Assembly: GCA_041481445.1 (NCBI GenBank)
Contig: JBGPBV010000097.1
Span: 1 to 25,805 of the forward strand
From: AA29 sp041481445
GTDB lineage: Bacteria; Acidobacteriota; Vicinamibacteria; Fen-336
Direction of reading: 5' to 3'
DNA: 25,805 bases
The notes under the pieces were generated by a model, which did not search any database, had not been told where the DNA came from, and worked only from the letters and a program-made list of their open reading frames with translations. The position numbers and the translations under genes are program-made. Positions 1 to 7,620 of this stretch are shown here, in pieces. Position 1 is the first letter of the stretch; each line of letters starts with the position of its first letter.

Positions 1-1745
1 GTCAGGCAATGGGGATTGCGCTCCCGGGCGCTGCGGCTCAAGGCCTGGCCACGCTCCCAGTCGCCCACCAACGTCAGCAGGTAGGCGATGATCTCGACGT
101 AGACGAGGGAATCGGAGCCCGAACCGAGAGCCTGCTCCAGCTCCTCTCGAGCTGCCACCAGCTCTCCCTTGATGAGCAGCGCCGAAGCCAGGACGCAGCG
201 GGCGCTCCGGCTCGCGGGGTCCAGGCGCACGCCGTGATGGGCACACGTGATCGCCAGGTCGATCGGCGTCGGGAGGCCTGTCAGCTCGAACGCGTAGTTG
301 GCCATGTAGAGGCGGGCGAGCCGCGTCCAGGCCAGGCCGCACTCCGGCTCCGACTCGACGACCCGCCGCAACCCCTCCATGGCCGGACGGAAGATCTCCG
401 GGTCACGTGCGAGGAAGAACTCGTAGGAGAGCAGGATCGCGTCGTACGGTGTCGGCTCGACCGGCCGGCGCTTCCTCCGCTCGGTCGTCAGCAACTGGAC
501 GAGGACCCCTTCCTCGGCGCCGACGCGGGCGGCGATGACGCGCGCGACGTCGTCCGGGGAGCCGCTCCACCGCCCCGGTTGGGGGACGGTGTGGTACTCG
601 TCCCCCCAGACCTGCTCGCCGGTGGCGCGGTCCACGAGGCGCGCGCTGATTCGCAGGTCCTCGCCGTCCCGGCGGAAGCGGCCGTCGAGAGCGAAACGGG
701 CGCCACCGGGCGCGAGCGGATCCCGCCCGGCCAGGTCGCTCTGCCGCGACACGCGCACGGCGCGGTATCGGCCGAGCTCGAGCGCCAGCGCCTCGCCCAC
801 CTCCAGCGCCAGCTCCCCCAACTCGGACTTGGAGCCGACGGCCTCGAAGCCTCCCACGACGACCGAGGGCCAGCCGTCCGCCGCGGGGGCCACCGACGCG
901 GGAGCCACCACCGCCGGGGCCGTCGGGGCGGCGCCGCCCGCCTCCGCTCGCGAGTCCCCCGCCTCGGCCGTGGGGACGCCGCGGAAGGCGGGGACGTAGG
1001 TGCCCTTGGGCAGCTCGAGCCGGACCGGGTCCTCCTTGCCGGAGAGCAGGTAGTACCTCTCGAGCGAGCGGCGCAGCCGCCCGGCCTGGATCCGTACGAT
1101 GGGATCCACCATGGCGTCGAAGTCGTCCTTCCGGCCGAAGACCCGAACGGCGATCGCGTCCTGGGTGATCGCCTCCCCGCGGCCGGCGAGCGCCTCCTCC
1201 ACCACGAACCGAAGGAACTCCCGCGACCGCCGGGGTGCGTCGAAATCGTCGCTTTCGAGGATCCGCTCGACCTGACGGCGCAGGGCCCGGACTCCGGGCG
1301 CGCGCGTGCCGGCCGGAGGACCCGTGATGCTGGCCAACGCGCCCGCGCCATTGCGCTCGCGGTCGCGGGCGTGGGTGTCGAGCGCGATCTCGATCGCGCT
1401 CTGGAGCCCGGCGGGCTGTACGGGCTTGACGAGGTAGCCGGACGGATGCGTGCCGAGGGCTCTCTTCAGGGTCGCGTCGTCCGCATGGGCGGTCATGTAG
1501 ATGATGGGGACGCCGAAGCGCTCCTGGAGGAGCCGCGCGGCCTTGATGCCGTCGAGCCGCCCCTTGATGCGGATGTCCACGAGGGCGACGTCCGGACGCC
1601 TCTCCGCCGCACGAGCCAGGGCCTCCTCCGCGGAGGCGGCGACCGCGAACGCGTCGTAGCCGAGCTCGGCCAGGGTCTGCTGGAGGTCGTGGGCGACGAT
1701 GCTCTCGTCCTCCACGACCAGCACCGCGCGCCCCGCAGAGGCCAT
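1..1745 (-). CDS. Receiver/winged-helix/TolB-like/TPR response regulator (3' end outside window)
   Basis: About 581 residues are visible and the frame is open at the left edge, so the C-terminus is missing. Residues 1-120 form a receiver domain with acidic pair E12/D13, phospho-acceptor D57, T85 and K107. Residues about 145-250 form a DNA-binding-like module common in Acidobacteriota and Alphaproteobacteria, with VEEALAGRGE, a DPIVRIQAGRLRRSLERYY stretch and an LPKGTYVP wing. After an Ala/Pro linker comes a TolB/FlgO-like segment (WPSVVVGGFEAVG, FALDGRFRRDGEDLRIS, GEQVWGDEY), then TPR-like helices to the edge. The ATG at 1745 directly follows the TAG stop of the kinase upstream, so the pair is surely co-transcribed and this is probably the kinase's phosphorylation partner. 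Likely a cytoplasmic transcription factor; target genes are unknown. A receiver fused to this TolB/TPR architecture is unusual. Confidence 0.88.
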   Translation of the reverse strand, partial: MASAGRAVLVVEDESIVAHDLQQTLAELGYDAFAVAASAEEALARAAERRPDVALVDIRIKGRLDGIKAARLLQERFGVPIIYMTAHADDATLKRALGTHPSGYLVKPVQPAGLQSAIEIALDTHARDRERNGAGALASITGPPAGTRAPGVRALRRQVERILESDDFDAPRRSREFLRFVVEEALAGRGEAITQDAIAVRVFGRKDDFDAMVDPIVRIQAGRLRRSLERYYLLSGKEDPVRLELPKGTYVPAFRGVPTAEAGDSRAEAGGAAPTAPAVVAPASVAPAADGWPSVVVGGFEAVGSKSELGELALEVGEALALELGRYRAVRVSRQSDLAGRDPLAPGGARFALDGRFRRDGEDLRISARLVDRATGEQVWGDEYHTVPQPGRWSGSPDDVARVIAARVGAEEGVLVQLLTTERRKRRPVEPTPYDAILLSYEFFLARDPEIFRPAMEGLRRVVESEPECGLAWTRLARLYMANYAFELTGLPTPIDLAITCAHHGVRLDPASRSARCVLASALLIKGELVAAREELEQALGSGSDSLVYVEIIAYLLTLVGDWERGQALSRSARERNPHCL

Positions 1746-2873
1746 CTATGCCTTCCCGGGAACCGTCAAGCGGAAGGACGTCCCCCGGGCCACCTCGACC
1801 TCGAGCCGGGCGTCCAATTGCTTCGCCAGCATCTGCACGAGCTGGAGGCCGAGCGACGGGGACGTTCGAACGTCCAAACCGGCGGGGAGTCCCACTCCGT
1901 CGTCCCCGACCGCGAGCCACAGCCCGTCGTCACCGAACTGGCCGAGCTCCACGCGGATCGTCCCCGCCCGCCCGTCCGCGAACGCGTGCCGGAGCGCGTT
2001 GGTGATGAGCTCGTTCAGTATGAGACCGCAGGGGATCGCCTTGTCCACGGCCAGGGCCACCTCCTCGACCGCCAGCTCGAGCAAGACCTTCTCCGGGGAG
2101 ACGCCGGTGGCGTGGAAGATGTCCGCGGCCAGGCTTCGGGCGTACTCCGAGAACGGCACCCGCGCGTAGTCTTTCGACTGGTAGAGCTTCTCGTGGATGA
2201 GCGCCATCGCCTGGACCCTCGTGCGGCACTCCACGAGCGCGTCACGGCTGGCGTCCGCCCCGAGCGCACGGACCTGCATGCTGATGAGGCTCGAGATCAC
2301 CTGGAGGTTGTTCTTGACGCGGTGATGGACCTCCTGGAGGAGGACCTCCCGCTCCCGGAGCGTGGCCATGAGCTCGGCCGTGCGCGACTGCACCCGTTGC
2401 TCGAGCTCCGCATTGAGCGTCCGGAGCTGGCCCAGGAGCTCGTCCCGCTCGCGCTCGCCGCGTTTCCTCTCCGTGAGGTCGACCACCGAGCTGAGCACGA
2501 AGCGGCCCTCGGGGGTCTCGAGCGGGTTGAGCCCGATCTCGATCGGGACCTCCGTGCCGTCCTTGCGCAGCCCGAACAGGTCACGGCCCGCCCCCATGAG
2601 ACGGGAGGTCGGCTCCGCGCGGAAGGACGCGCGGAAGCGCTCGGGCACCAGCATCTCGATCGGCTGCCCGATCAGGTCCTCGCGCGCGTACCCGAAGAGC
2701 TTCTCGACCTGGGCGTTGAGGAGCACGATGCGCCCGCGGTCGTCCACCATGATCATGCCGGTAGGGGCGGCCTCGATGACCGAGCGCAGCGAGCCGGTCA
2801 CGCGGACGTCCTCGGTCACGTCGCCCGAGAGCTCTCCGGCCGGGGCACACGTATCTTGTCGAGCGTCTCCCAT
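1746..2873 (-). CDS. PAS-domain sensor histidine kinase, HisKA_2 type
   Basis: A 375-residue soluble kinase with no membrane segment. Residues about 32-135 form a PAS domain (APTGMIMVDDRGRIV, GYAREDLIGQPIEMLVPERF) followed by the usual LTERKR exit. A coiled coil (about 137-180) leads into the HisKA_2 phosphoacceptor motif EVHHRVKNNLQVISSL (His183/184). The ATPase domain shows the N box NELITNALRHAF (287-298), G1 GDDGVG (323-328) and the SLGLQLV lid (340-346). It probably senses a cytoplasmic ligand or redox state through PAS and phosphorylates the receiver of the next gene, which starts at the base after its stop. I prefer the ATG at 2873; an in-frame TTG at 2912 would add 13 residues but falls in the operator-like palindrome. 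No good ribosome binding site is seen for either start. Confidence 0.9.
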   Translation of the reverse strand: MGDARQDTCAPAGELSGDVTEDVRVTGSLRSVIEAAPTGMIMVDDRGRIVLLNAQVEKLFGYAREDLIGQPIEMLVPERFRASFRAEPTSRLMGAGRDLFGLRKDGTEVPIEIGLNPLETPEGRFVLSSVVDLTERKRGERERDELLGQLRTLNAELEQRVQSRTAELMATLREREVLLQEVHHRVKNNLQVISSLISMQVRALGADASRDALVECRTRVQAMALIHEKLYQSKDYARVPFSEYARSLAADIFHATGVSPEKVLLELAVEEVALAVDKAIPCGLILNELITNALRHAFADGRAGTIRVELGQFGDDGLWLAVGDDGVGLPAGLDVRTSPSLGLQLVQMLAKQLDARLEVEVARGTSFRLTVPGKA

Positions 2874-2912
2874 CGCTACGGTCACGATATCGCCGGGGGC
2901 GGGTGCGATCAA

Positions 2913-2928
2913 TGCGACCTTGGTCTAA
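2913..2928 (+). promoter_or_regulatory. GGACC-type palindrome, copy A
   Basis: Core GACCTTGGTC (2916-2925), an inverted repeat with a 2-bp centre. It lies between the histidine kinase (minus) and the DUF4136 remnant (plus). The CTTGG centre reads toward the DUF4136 remnant, the same sense orientation as in the other copies. Outer arms are degenerate (TGC/TAA), so this copy is weaker. Confidence 0.5.
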
Positions 2929-2934
2929 CACGCA

Positions 2935-3095
2935 GTGGCGGCCGTGGCCTTCGCCTCCGCCGCGCTCCTCGCCGCGGCCACGGCCCGGGCGCAGGACGTA
3001 TCGGTCGACTACGACAAGGCCACCAACTTCAGCGCCATCAAGACCTTCGCGGTGAAGATGGGCACGGCCTGGGGCAACCCCCTGAGCGAGACAAG
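2935..3095 (+). pseudogene. Remnant of a DUF4136-domain secreted protein
   Basis: From a GTG at 2935 the frame reads a hydrophobic leader ending in ATARAQ, then DVSVDYDKATNFSAIKTF, then a TAWGNPLSE stretch. This is the N-terminal signature of DUF4136 secreted proteins, which are usually about 170-200 residues long. Similarity stops near 3095; the frame then runs into the antisense of the META gene's 3' end and closes at 3279. The positively charged start of a signal peptide is also missing, because a stop codon sits at 2926-2928. Both ends therefore look lost. Its upstream palindrome remains in place. Alternatively a short secreted peptide is made, but I see no support for function. Confidence 0.6.
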
Positions 3096-3121
3096 CCCGA
3101 GCTGCAGAAGGTGGGAGGCGG

Positions 3122-3556
3122 CTACGGCTGGTACAGCAGGATCCCGCCCGGCGAAACCAGGGTCAGGGTCTGGCCGGTCACCTCGTACAGCTCGGCCCCC
3201 GCGAGTATGCCCACGTACTTGTCACCCAGGCTGGCCGAGCCGCAGAACGCCCGCGTGCAGGCCAGCGTCCCGATCGTGAGCGACCGCTTGCGGCCCACGT
3301 AACCGCCCGAACACATGTTGCAATCGGCGCGGATGCTGACCTGGCCACCGTCCGAGAACTGCACGGTGTACCGGTCCGGGTCCACGTTCGTGGTGGTCCC
3401 GGAATCGGCGGCCTTGGCGGCGCGGAGCCTCCAGACCGTCCCCGTCAGGACGGAGGGGCCGGTGATGGTCTCGTCGGCACACGCGGGGACGAGCAGCGCC
3501 AGCGCGAGCGCCAACGCGAGCCTGTCGCGGGCCGGCAACGGAGGGCGAGAGTCCAT
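3122..3556 (-). CDS. META-domain lipoprotein
   Basis: 144 residues. The N-terminus has a charged region, a Leu/Ala-rich core and a lipobox-like LVPAC, so it is probably a lipoprotein of the outer membrane or periplasm. The mature part is a META/HslJ-like fold: GTVWRL at the start, then VSIRADCNMCSGGY, ACTRAFC and a short C-terminal strand. Four cysteines (CNxC and CTRAFC) are shared with the second META protein at 11834-12301, so they probably form disulfides or bind a ligand. The stop of the upstream gene lies 9 bases before its ATG, so the two are an operon. META proteins are linked to stress and envelope phenotypes in other bacteria; the exact role here is unknown. Confidence 0.82.
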   Translation of the reverse strand: MDSRPPLPARDRLALALALALLVPACADETITGPSVLTGTVWRLRAAKAADSGTTTNVDPDRYTVQFSDGGQVSIRADCNMCSGGYVGRKRSLTIGTLACTRAFCGSASLGDKYVGILAGAELYEVTGQTLTLVSPGGILLYQP

Positions 3557-3565
3557 GGCGCCCGT

Positions 3566-4105
3566 CTAGTTCACCGAGATCATCAAGGCGACGGTGTACG
3601 TGATCTCCACCCGGTCGCCCACGGCCACGCCCTCGAGGTTCTTCTTGTCGTTCACCCTGTAGCTCGACACCCGGCCGTCGTCGGTGGCCACGGTGATGGA
3701 CGGAACCTTGGCGTCGATGGCCTTGACGGTGACGGTGGCCGACTCCTGCTTGGACAGGGTGCCGCTGGGCTTGGGGCCCTTGCCGCGCGCCAGCGTCGTC
3801 TCGCCCTTGGCGGCGGGGCCGGAGGGCTGCCCGGGCTTGCGGATCTGGTAGGCCACCGACTCCATGTAGCGGAAGGTCACGGTATCGCCGACCTTCAGCT
3901 CGGCGAAGCGCTTCACCTCGGGCCCGGCGTAGATCGTCTCCGTGGCTCCCGTCTTGTCCTTCAGGGTGACCAGGCGTGAGCTCTGGTCGATGGCCTCGAT
4001 CGTCGCGGTCAGCTCGGCGGACGCCGTCTCGGTGACCGGCTTCTGGGCGAACGCGATGGCGGGTACGGCGACCAGCAGGGCCAGAACGGCGCTCGTTCTC
4101 GTCAT
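3566..4105 (-). CDS. Secreted protein with two small beta-barrel-like repeats
   Basis: 179 residues with a clear signal peptide (ALLVAVPAIAFAQ). The mature protein has two related halves: LTATIEAIDQSSRLVTLKDKTG followed by FAELKVGDTVTFRY, and VTVKAIDAKVPSITVATDDG followed by LEGVAVGDRVEITYT. Each half looks like an OB- or DUF5666-type strand unit ending in VGDxVxxxY. The halves are joined by a flexible Gly/Pro/Lys linker (about 90-118). It is probably periplasmic; I do not recognise a specific function. An AGGAGG lies 12 bases before the ATG. It is the first gene of a two-gene unit with the META lipoprotein and has its own copy of the palindrome at 4161-4178. Confidence 0.82.
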   Translation of the reverse strand: MTRTSAVLALLVAVPAIAFAQKPVTETASAELTATIEAIDQSSRLVTLKDKTGATETIYAGPEVKRFAELKVGDTVTFRYMESVAYQIRKPGQPSGPAAKGETTLARGKGPKPSGTLSKQESATVTVKAIDAKVPSITVATDDGRVSSYRVNDKKNLEGVAVGDRVEITYTVALMISVN

Positions 4106-4160
4106 GGCTGTCTCGAACCTCCTGAGAGGACGACTCTAGGGCGGCCCGTGATCCTTATCT

Positions 4161-4178
4161 ATAGGACCAAAGTCCCAT
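4161..4178 (-). promoter_or_regulatory. GGACC-type palindrome, copy B
   Basis: Core GGACCAAAGTCC (4164-4175), flanked by a CAT on one side. On the minus strand it reads ATGGGACTTTGGTCC and runs straight into TATAGAT, which resembles a -10 box. Its centre is about 64 bases upstream of the ATG of the secreted two-repeat protein. Confidence 0.65.
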
Positions 4179-4214
4179 CCCACGCCCGGGCGCGAGCCCC
4201 CGGGACGGCGTCCG

Positions 4215-6101
4215 TCAGTGGCAGCCGCAGCCGGTCCCGCACCCTCCCTGCGCCGCGCGGGCATGGCCGTTGCCCGGCGCGTTCTCGACCGAGACCACGG
4301 GCAGCCGCCGCTTGAGCGCGTCGGGCAGGGGGATGGGCCGGTTGCCGGCGTAGATCGTGTGGCGCCCCTTCTGCTTGAACCACTCGCTGGTCGTCGCCAC
4401 CATGTGCATGTTCTCGACGATCTGCCGCCAGCCCACGCCCGTGTTGTACGCGCAGAACGAGATCTCGCCCTCCTGGGTGGCGTAGGGGATCACGCACATC
4501 TCGGTGCGGCGGAAGTCGTAGGTCCAGAGGTCCTGGAACCACATGCTGCCGATCCAGAGGAACTCCCACTCCCCCGCGGGGTCGCGGCCGCCCGGCGCCT
4601 TCTTGCCGCCCAGCAGCCGGCTCTTGAACAGCTGCAGCATGCGGGCCAGGGTGAGGCCGGCCGGGGCCTTCCGCTCGTCGAAGTTGCGCACGAAGGAGAG
4701 GCCGATCTGCGCGAAGGACAGGGCGCGGCCGCGCCCGGTGTCCACGATGACGTCGATGTCCTTCATGAACCGGTCGATGTCGAAGAACGCGGAGACGGGG
4801 GCCCAGTCCTTCGTCCGCCGGTTGCGGGCGAGCATGGCGGAGGCGCCGCAACTGGGATGGCAGGAGCAGCTGAGCTGGCCGAAGGAGGCGTCGGGCGAGC
4901 TCATGTGGTCGGCCAGGGAGGCGAACGACGTTCCCGATCCCAGGGGGAACCAGTCGCGGAGGGGATCGATCCTGCCCTCGTAGTACCGCGAGAGGTCGTG
5001 GGCGAGGTGCGAGGTCGTATAGCGCTGGCGGTGCCGGGCCTCGTCCGTGATCTCCTCGTCGCGCCCGGTGAAGGAGACGGGCTGGAAGGCGGGCCCGCCC
5101 ACCTTGTCGTGGTTCTCCATGCAGAAGTCCACGATGGGGCCGACGCTCTCGTTGTTGAGGCCGTTCACGATCGTCACCACCGGCGTGATCTTGATGCCGG
5201 CCGCGTACATGTTGTCGATGGCGACCTTCTTGACGTCGAAGAGGTTGGTGATCTTGCGGTGGGAGTTGGCCTCGTTGGTCACGCCGTCGAACTGCAGGTA
5301 GGCCATGTCGAAGCCGGCCTCCTTGGCCTGGGCCGCGAAGTCCGGCTCCAGGGCGAAGCGCAGCCCGTTGGTGGCCGCCTGCACCATCTTGTAGCCGACC
5401 TTCTTCGCGTAGCGGCAGGCGGCCAGGAAGTGCGGGGACAGGGTGGGCTCGCCACCCGAGAACTGCACCGACATCTGGCGCCGCGGCTTGAAGGAGATGG
5501 AGTCGTCGAGGATCTTCTCGATCTCCTCCATCGTGAGCTCGTGCACGTAGCCCACCTGGTTGGCGTCCATGAAGCACGGGTTGCACATCATGTTGCAGCG
5601 GTTGGTCAGGTCGATGGTGAGGACGGCCCCGCGGCCGTACTTGATGGTGGAGGTCCCGTGGTGGTGGATGAGCTCGTCGCCGATGGTGGCGAAGTCGCGC
5701 CCGGGGAACCGGCTCTCGATGCGGCGCGAGAACTCGGCGTCGATCGAGATCAGGTCCTCGAAGGTACCGTGATCCGGGCAGGTCTTCCGCACCCGGATGT
5801 GGTTGTCCTCCTCGTAGAGGGTCGCCTTGATCTCCCCGAGGTGGCCGTCCACCAGGTCGGACACGTTCCGCTCGCCGCGCAGGATCTGCCCCCGCGTCTC
5901 GACCACGCAGCGCGGGCAGAGGGAGTCGGTCTCGCGCGGATAGCCCAGGGGAGGCCGCGAGCGCTGGTGGGACTTGAGGAGCGGCCCCGGGGCCCAGGGC
6001 CGGGCGGCGCTCTCGCTCGGCGGCACCCGGGTGTTGACGGCCTGGAAGGCCCGCCAGGCCAGTTCCCCGATCTGCTGCAGCGAGTGTCCGAGCGATTCCA
6101 T
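4215..6101 (-). CDS. Radical SAM protein related to tetraether lipid synthase (Tes/COG1964-like)
   Basis: 628 residues from the ATG at 6101, chosen because AGGAGG lies 4 bases upstream; an ATG at 6125 would add 8 residues. An N-terminal metal-binding region has CPRC (62-65) and TCPDHG (107-112). The radical SAM core has CNMMCNPC (169-176) and SGGEPT (215-220). Extra cysteines follow in CSCHPSCG (412-419), then a MWFQDLWTYDFRRTEMCVIPYA-like stretch ending in EISFCAYN (about 520-553), and a Cys-rich tail CGTGCGCH. This layout matches the Tes family as I remember it: an N-terminal rubredoxin-like CPxC/CPxHG site, a radical SAM cluster and additional FeS clusters. Archaeal Tes joins lipid tails into membrane-spanning tetraethers, and some Acidobacteriota make branched tetraethers, so a membrane-lipid coupling role is plausible but inferred. 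A perfect palindrome lies upstream. Confidence 0.8.
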   Translation of the reverse strand: MESLGHSLQQIGELAWRAFQAVNTRVPPSESAARPWAPGPLLKSHQRSRPPLGYPRETDSLCPRCVVETRGQILRGERNVSDLVDGHLGEIKATLYEEDNHIRVRKTCPDHGTFEDLISIDAEFSRRIESRFPGRDFATIGDELIHHHGTSTIKYGRGAVLTIDLTNRCNMMCNPCFMDANQVGYVHELTMEEIEKILDDSISFKPRRQMSVQFSGGEPTLSPHFLAACRYAKKVGYKMVQAATNGLRFALEPDFAAQAKEAGFDMAYLQFDGVTNEANSHRKITNLFDVKKVAIDNMYAAGIKITPVVTIVNGLNNESVGPIVDFCMENHDKVGGPAFQPVSFTGRDEEITDEARHRQRYTTSHLAHDLSRYYEGRIDPLRDWFPLGSGTSFASLADHMSSPDASFGQLSCSCHPSCGASAMLARNRRTKDWAPVSAFFDIDRFMKDIDVIVDTGRGRALSFAQIGLSFVRNFDERKAPAGLTLARMLQLFKSRLLGGKKAPGGRDPAGEWEFLWIGSMWFQDLWTYDFRRTEMCVIPYATQEGEISFCAYNTGVGWRQIVENMHMVATTSEWFKQKGRHTIYAGNRPIPLPDALKRRLPVVSVENAPGNGHARAAQGGCGTGCGCH

Positions 6102-6153
6102 GGCACCTCCTGAAAGCGTGCGCATGGTCTAGCCGAATCTGTCCGCGAATGCA

Positions 6154-6171
6154 ATTGGACCAAGGTCCAAT
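6154..6171 (-). promoter_or_regulatory. GGACC-type palindrome, copy C (best copy)
   Basis: ATTGGACCAAGGTCCAAT is an inverted repeat with perfect 8-bp arms and a 2-bp centre. It lies in the divergent gap between the radical SAM gene (minus) and the stand-alone receiver (plus), centred about 61 bases upstream of the radical SAM ATG. A second copy in the same gap faces the receiver. Confidence 0.75.
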
Positions 6172-6196
6172 GGAGGCGGCACCCCCGCCTCCGGTC

Positions 6197-6214
6197 GTAG
6201 ACCCTTGGTCCCAT
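6197..6214 (+). promoter_or_regulatory. GGACC-type palindrome, copy D
   Basis: GTAGACCCTTGGTCCCAT, with arms GACC/GGTC around a 3-bp centre. One arm is imperfect. It is followed at once by ATATACG, a possible -10 region. Its centre is about 44 bases upstream of the receiver's GTG start. Confidence 0.6.
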
Positions 6215-6248
6215 ATACGTCGCGCCCGGCGCGATCCCACAATGCCGC

Positions 6249-6620
6249 GTGCCGACGGTTTACATCGTCGACGACGACGCCTCCGTGCGGAAGGCCCTGG
6301 GCCGCCTCATCCGCTCCGCCGGTTACGACGTGGAGGTGTTCGGCGGCGCCGCCGAGTACCTGGCGCGGGAGGCGCCGAAACGCCCGGCCTGCCTGGTCGT
6401 GGACATCCGGATGCCGGGCATGACCGGCGTCGAGCTCCAGCGCACCATCGAAGGGACGCAGATGGCCCTCCCGATCGTGTTCATCACGGGCCACGGAGAC
6501 GACGCCATCCGCGAGCAGTCCCTGGCCGCGGGGGCGGTGGACGTGCTCTACAAGCCGGTGGGCGATGACGTGCTGCTGGCCGCGATCGAGAAGGCGCTCT
6601 GGCGCTCCGTCCGGCACTAG
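6249..6620 (+). CDS. Stand-alone FixJ/TtrR-like receiver
   Basis: 123 residues starting at a GTG. The sequence has the FixJ-family receiver style (VYIVDDDASVRKALGRL, PACLVVDIRMPGMTG, LPIVFITGHGD). The acidic pocket D8/D9, phospho-acceptor D52, T80 and K102 are all present. The LuxR-type DNA-binding domain that normally follows in FixJ proteins is absent; the protein ends right after the last receiver helix. It may act as a phosphate sink, a phosphorelay intermediate or a protein-protein switch. No Shine-Dalgarno sequence is evident. It is divergent from the radical SAM gene and has its own palindrome copy, suggesting co-regulation. Confidence 0.88.
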   Translation: MPTVYIVDDDASVRKALGRLIRSAGYDVEVFGGAAEYLAREAPKRPACLVVDIRMPGMTGVELQRTIEGTQMALPIVFITGHGDDAIREQSLAAGAVDVLYKPVGDDVLLAAIEKALWRSVRH

Positions 6621-6639
6621 GGCCGGAGGGTCCGCCCGC

Positions 6640-7488
6640 TCAGGCGAGGTGCTTGATGAGGAGCACCTCGTTGCCGGCCTCGCTGAAGAGGACCTCGTCC
6701 ACGATCTGACGCACGAGCAGCAGACCGAAGCCGCCCGGCCGCAGGCCCCTCTCCGCCCGCGCCTCCGCCTGGGCGAGGGCGTCTCCGGGCGCGCTGCCGG
6801 CCGCGGCATGGCTCAGCGACTCCAGCCGGAATCCGCGGCCGGGGTCGCGCACGTAGTAGACCAGCGTGCGCCGGGTCCGCACCGCGGAGACCTCGACCGC
6901 CTTCTCGGGATCGAAGCCGCCCCCGTGCTCCATCGCGTTGAGCAGCACCTCCCGGAACGCGAACAGCGCCCCTTCGCGCCATTCGGTGGGCAGGGTCGCT
7001 TCGATGGCCGAGAAGAACTGCACGAGCCGCTCCGCGCTCAGGAGCCGGCAGTTCGCGCGCACGGAGATCCAGCCGGGCCGGGCGGAGAGCACCTCGATGC
7101 CCTGCTGCCAGTCGGGCTCCTCCAGGGCCCGGCGCACCATGGCCGCGAGGTCGTGCTCGTCGATGGGGTCGACGAAGCAGCCCAGCACGCGCGCCCGCAT
7201 GGCGTCGATCACCTCTCGGGAGGTCGCGCCCGGGGCCACCACCACCACCGGCACGCCCGGACGCAGCAGCCGCAGCTCCTCGACCAGGGCCAGGTCCTCG
7301 GTGATGGCGGTGGCGCGGTCGGTGATCACGAGGTCGCAGGGCAGCGCCCGCACGCGCTGGAGGGTCTCCGCGGCTCCCGCCGTCCTCTCGAACGAGACGT
7401 CCTGCAGCCCGGGGGCGGCGGCGAGGCTCCGGGCGAACCGCCCGGACTCTCCGATGAGGATGACCCGGCGCAACGGACGCGTGCTCAC
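6640..7488 (-). CDS. Pseudo-receiver fused to an RsbW-like ATPase domain
   Basis: 282 residues from a GTG at 7488; an ORF extension to 7542 would run into the palindrome. Residues 1-125 look like a receiver (RRVILIGESGRFARSL, CDLVITD). The Asp at position 57 is kept, but the conserved Thr is Ala85 and the Lys is Asp107 (FVDP instead of xKP). Residues about 140-282 form a GHKL ATPase of the RsbW/SpoIIAB kind: N box FREVLLNAMEHG, G1 DPGRGF, G2 RPGGFGLLLVRQIVDE. No phosphoacceptor His domain is present. Such ATPases often act as anti-sigma or serine kinases, so this may be a partner-switching protein; no sigma or anti-anti-sigma gene is adjacent. It has its own palindrome upstream. Confidence 0.83.
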   Translation of the reverse strand: MSTRPLRRVILIGESGRFARSLAAAPGLQDVSFERTAGAAETLQRVRALPCDLVITDRATAITEDLALVEELRLLRPGVPVVVVAPGATSREVIDAMRARVLGCFVDPIDEHDLAAMVRRALEEPDWQQGIEVLSARPGWISVRANCRLLSAERLVQFFSAIEATLPTEWREGALFAFREVLLNAMEHGGGFDPEKAVEVSAVRTRRTLVYYVRDPGRGFRLESLSHAAAGSAPGDALAQAEARAERGLRPGGFGLLLVRQIVDEVLFSEAGNEVLLIKHLA

Positions 7489-7540
7489 CGCTCTCTTCTC
7501 CGGCCCGTCACAACCTACTCGCCGGCACCGCCCGCCATCC

Positions 7541-7558
7541 ATTGGACCAAGGTCCCAT
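7541..7558 (-). promoter_or_regulatory. GGACC-type palindrome, copy E
   Basis: ATTGGACCAAGGTCCCAT, with 8-bp arms and one mismatch. It sits between the stop of the receiver gene at 7621 and the GTG at 7488, centred about 61 bases before that start. This implies a separate promoter for the pseudo-receiver/ATPase gene. Confidence 0.72.
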
Positions 7559-7620
7559 GGAACCGCTCACCCATGACGGCGCACCATTGCCGCCCACATC
7601 ATCGCACCGCGGGGAGGACG

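Noticed and set aside
9..3302. A 1097-residue open frame on the plus strand
   Set aside because: It is the antisense of the kinase and response-regulator genes. Its translation is low-complexity Arg/Leu/Glu-rich with no domain, while the minus strand encodes clear receiver, PAS, kinase and TolB domains.
4218..6113. A 631-residue open frame opposite the radical SAM gene
   Set aside because: Shadow of high-GC codon use; no recognisable motif, whereas the minus strand holds conserved FeS and radical SAM motifs.
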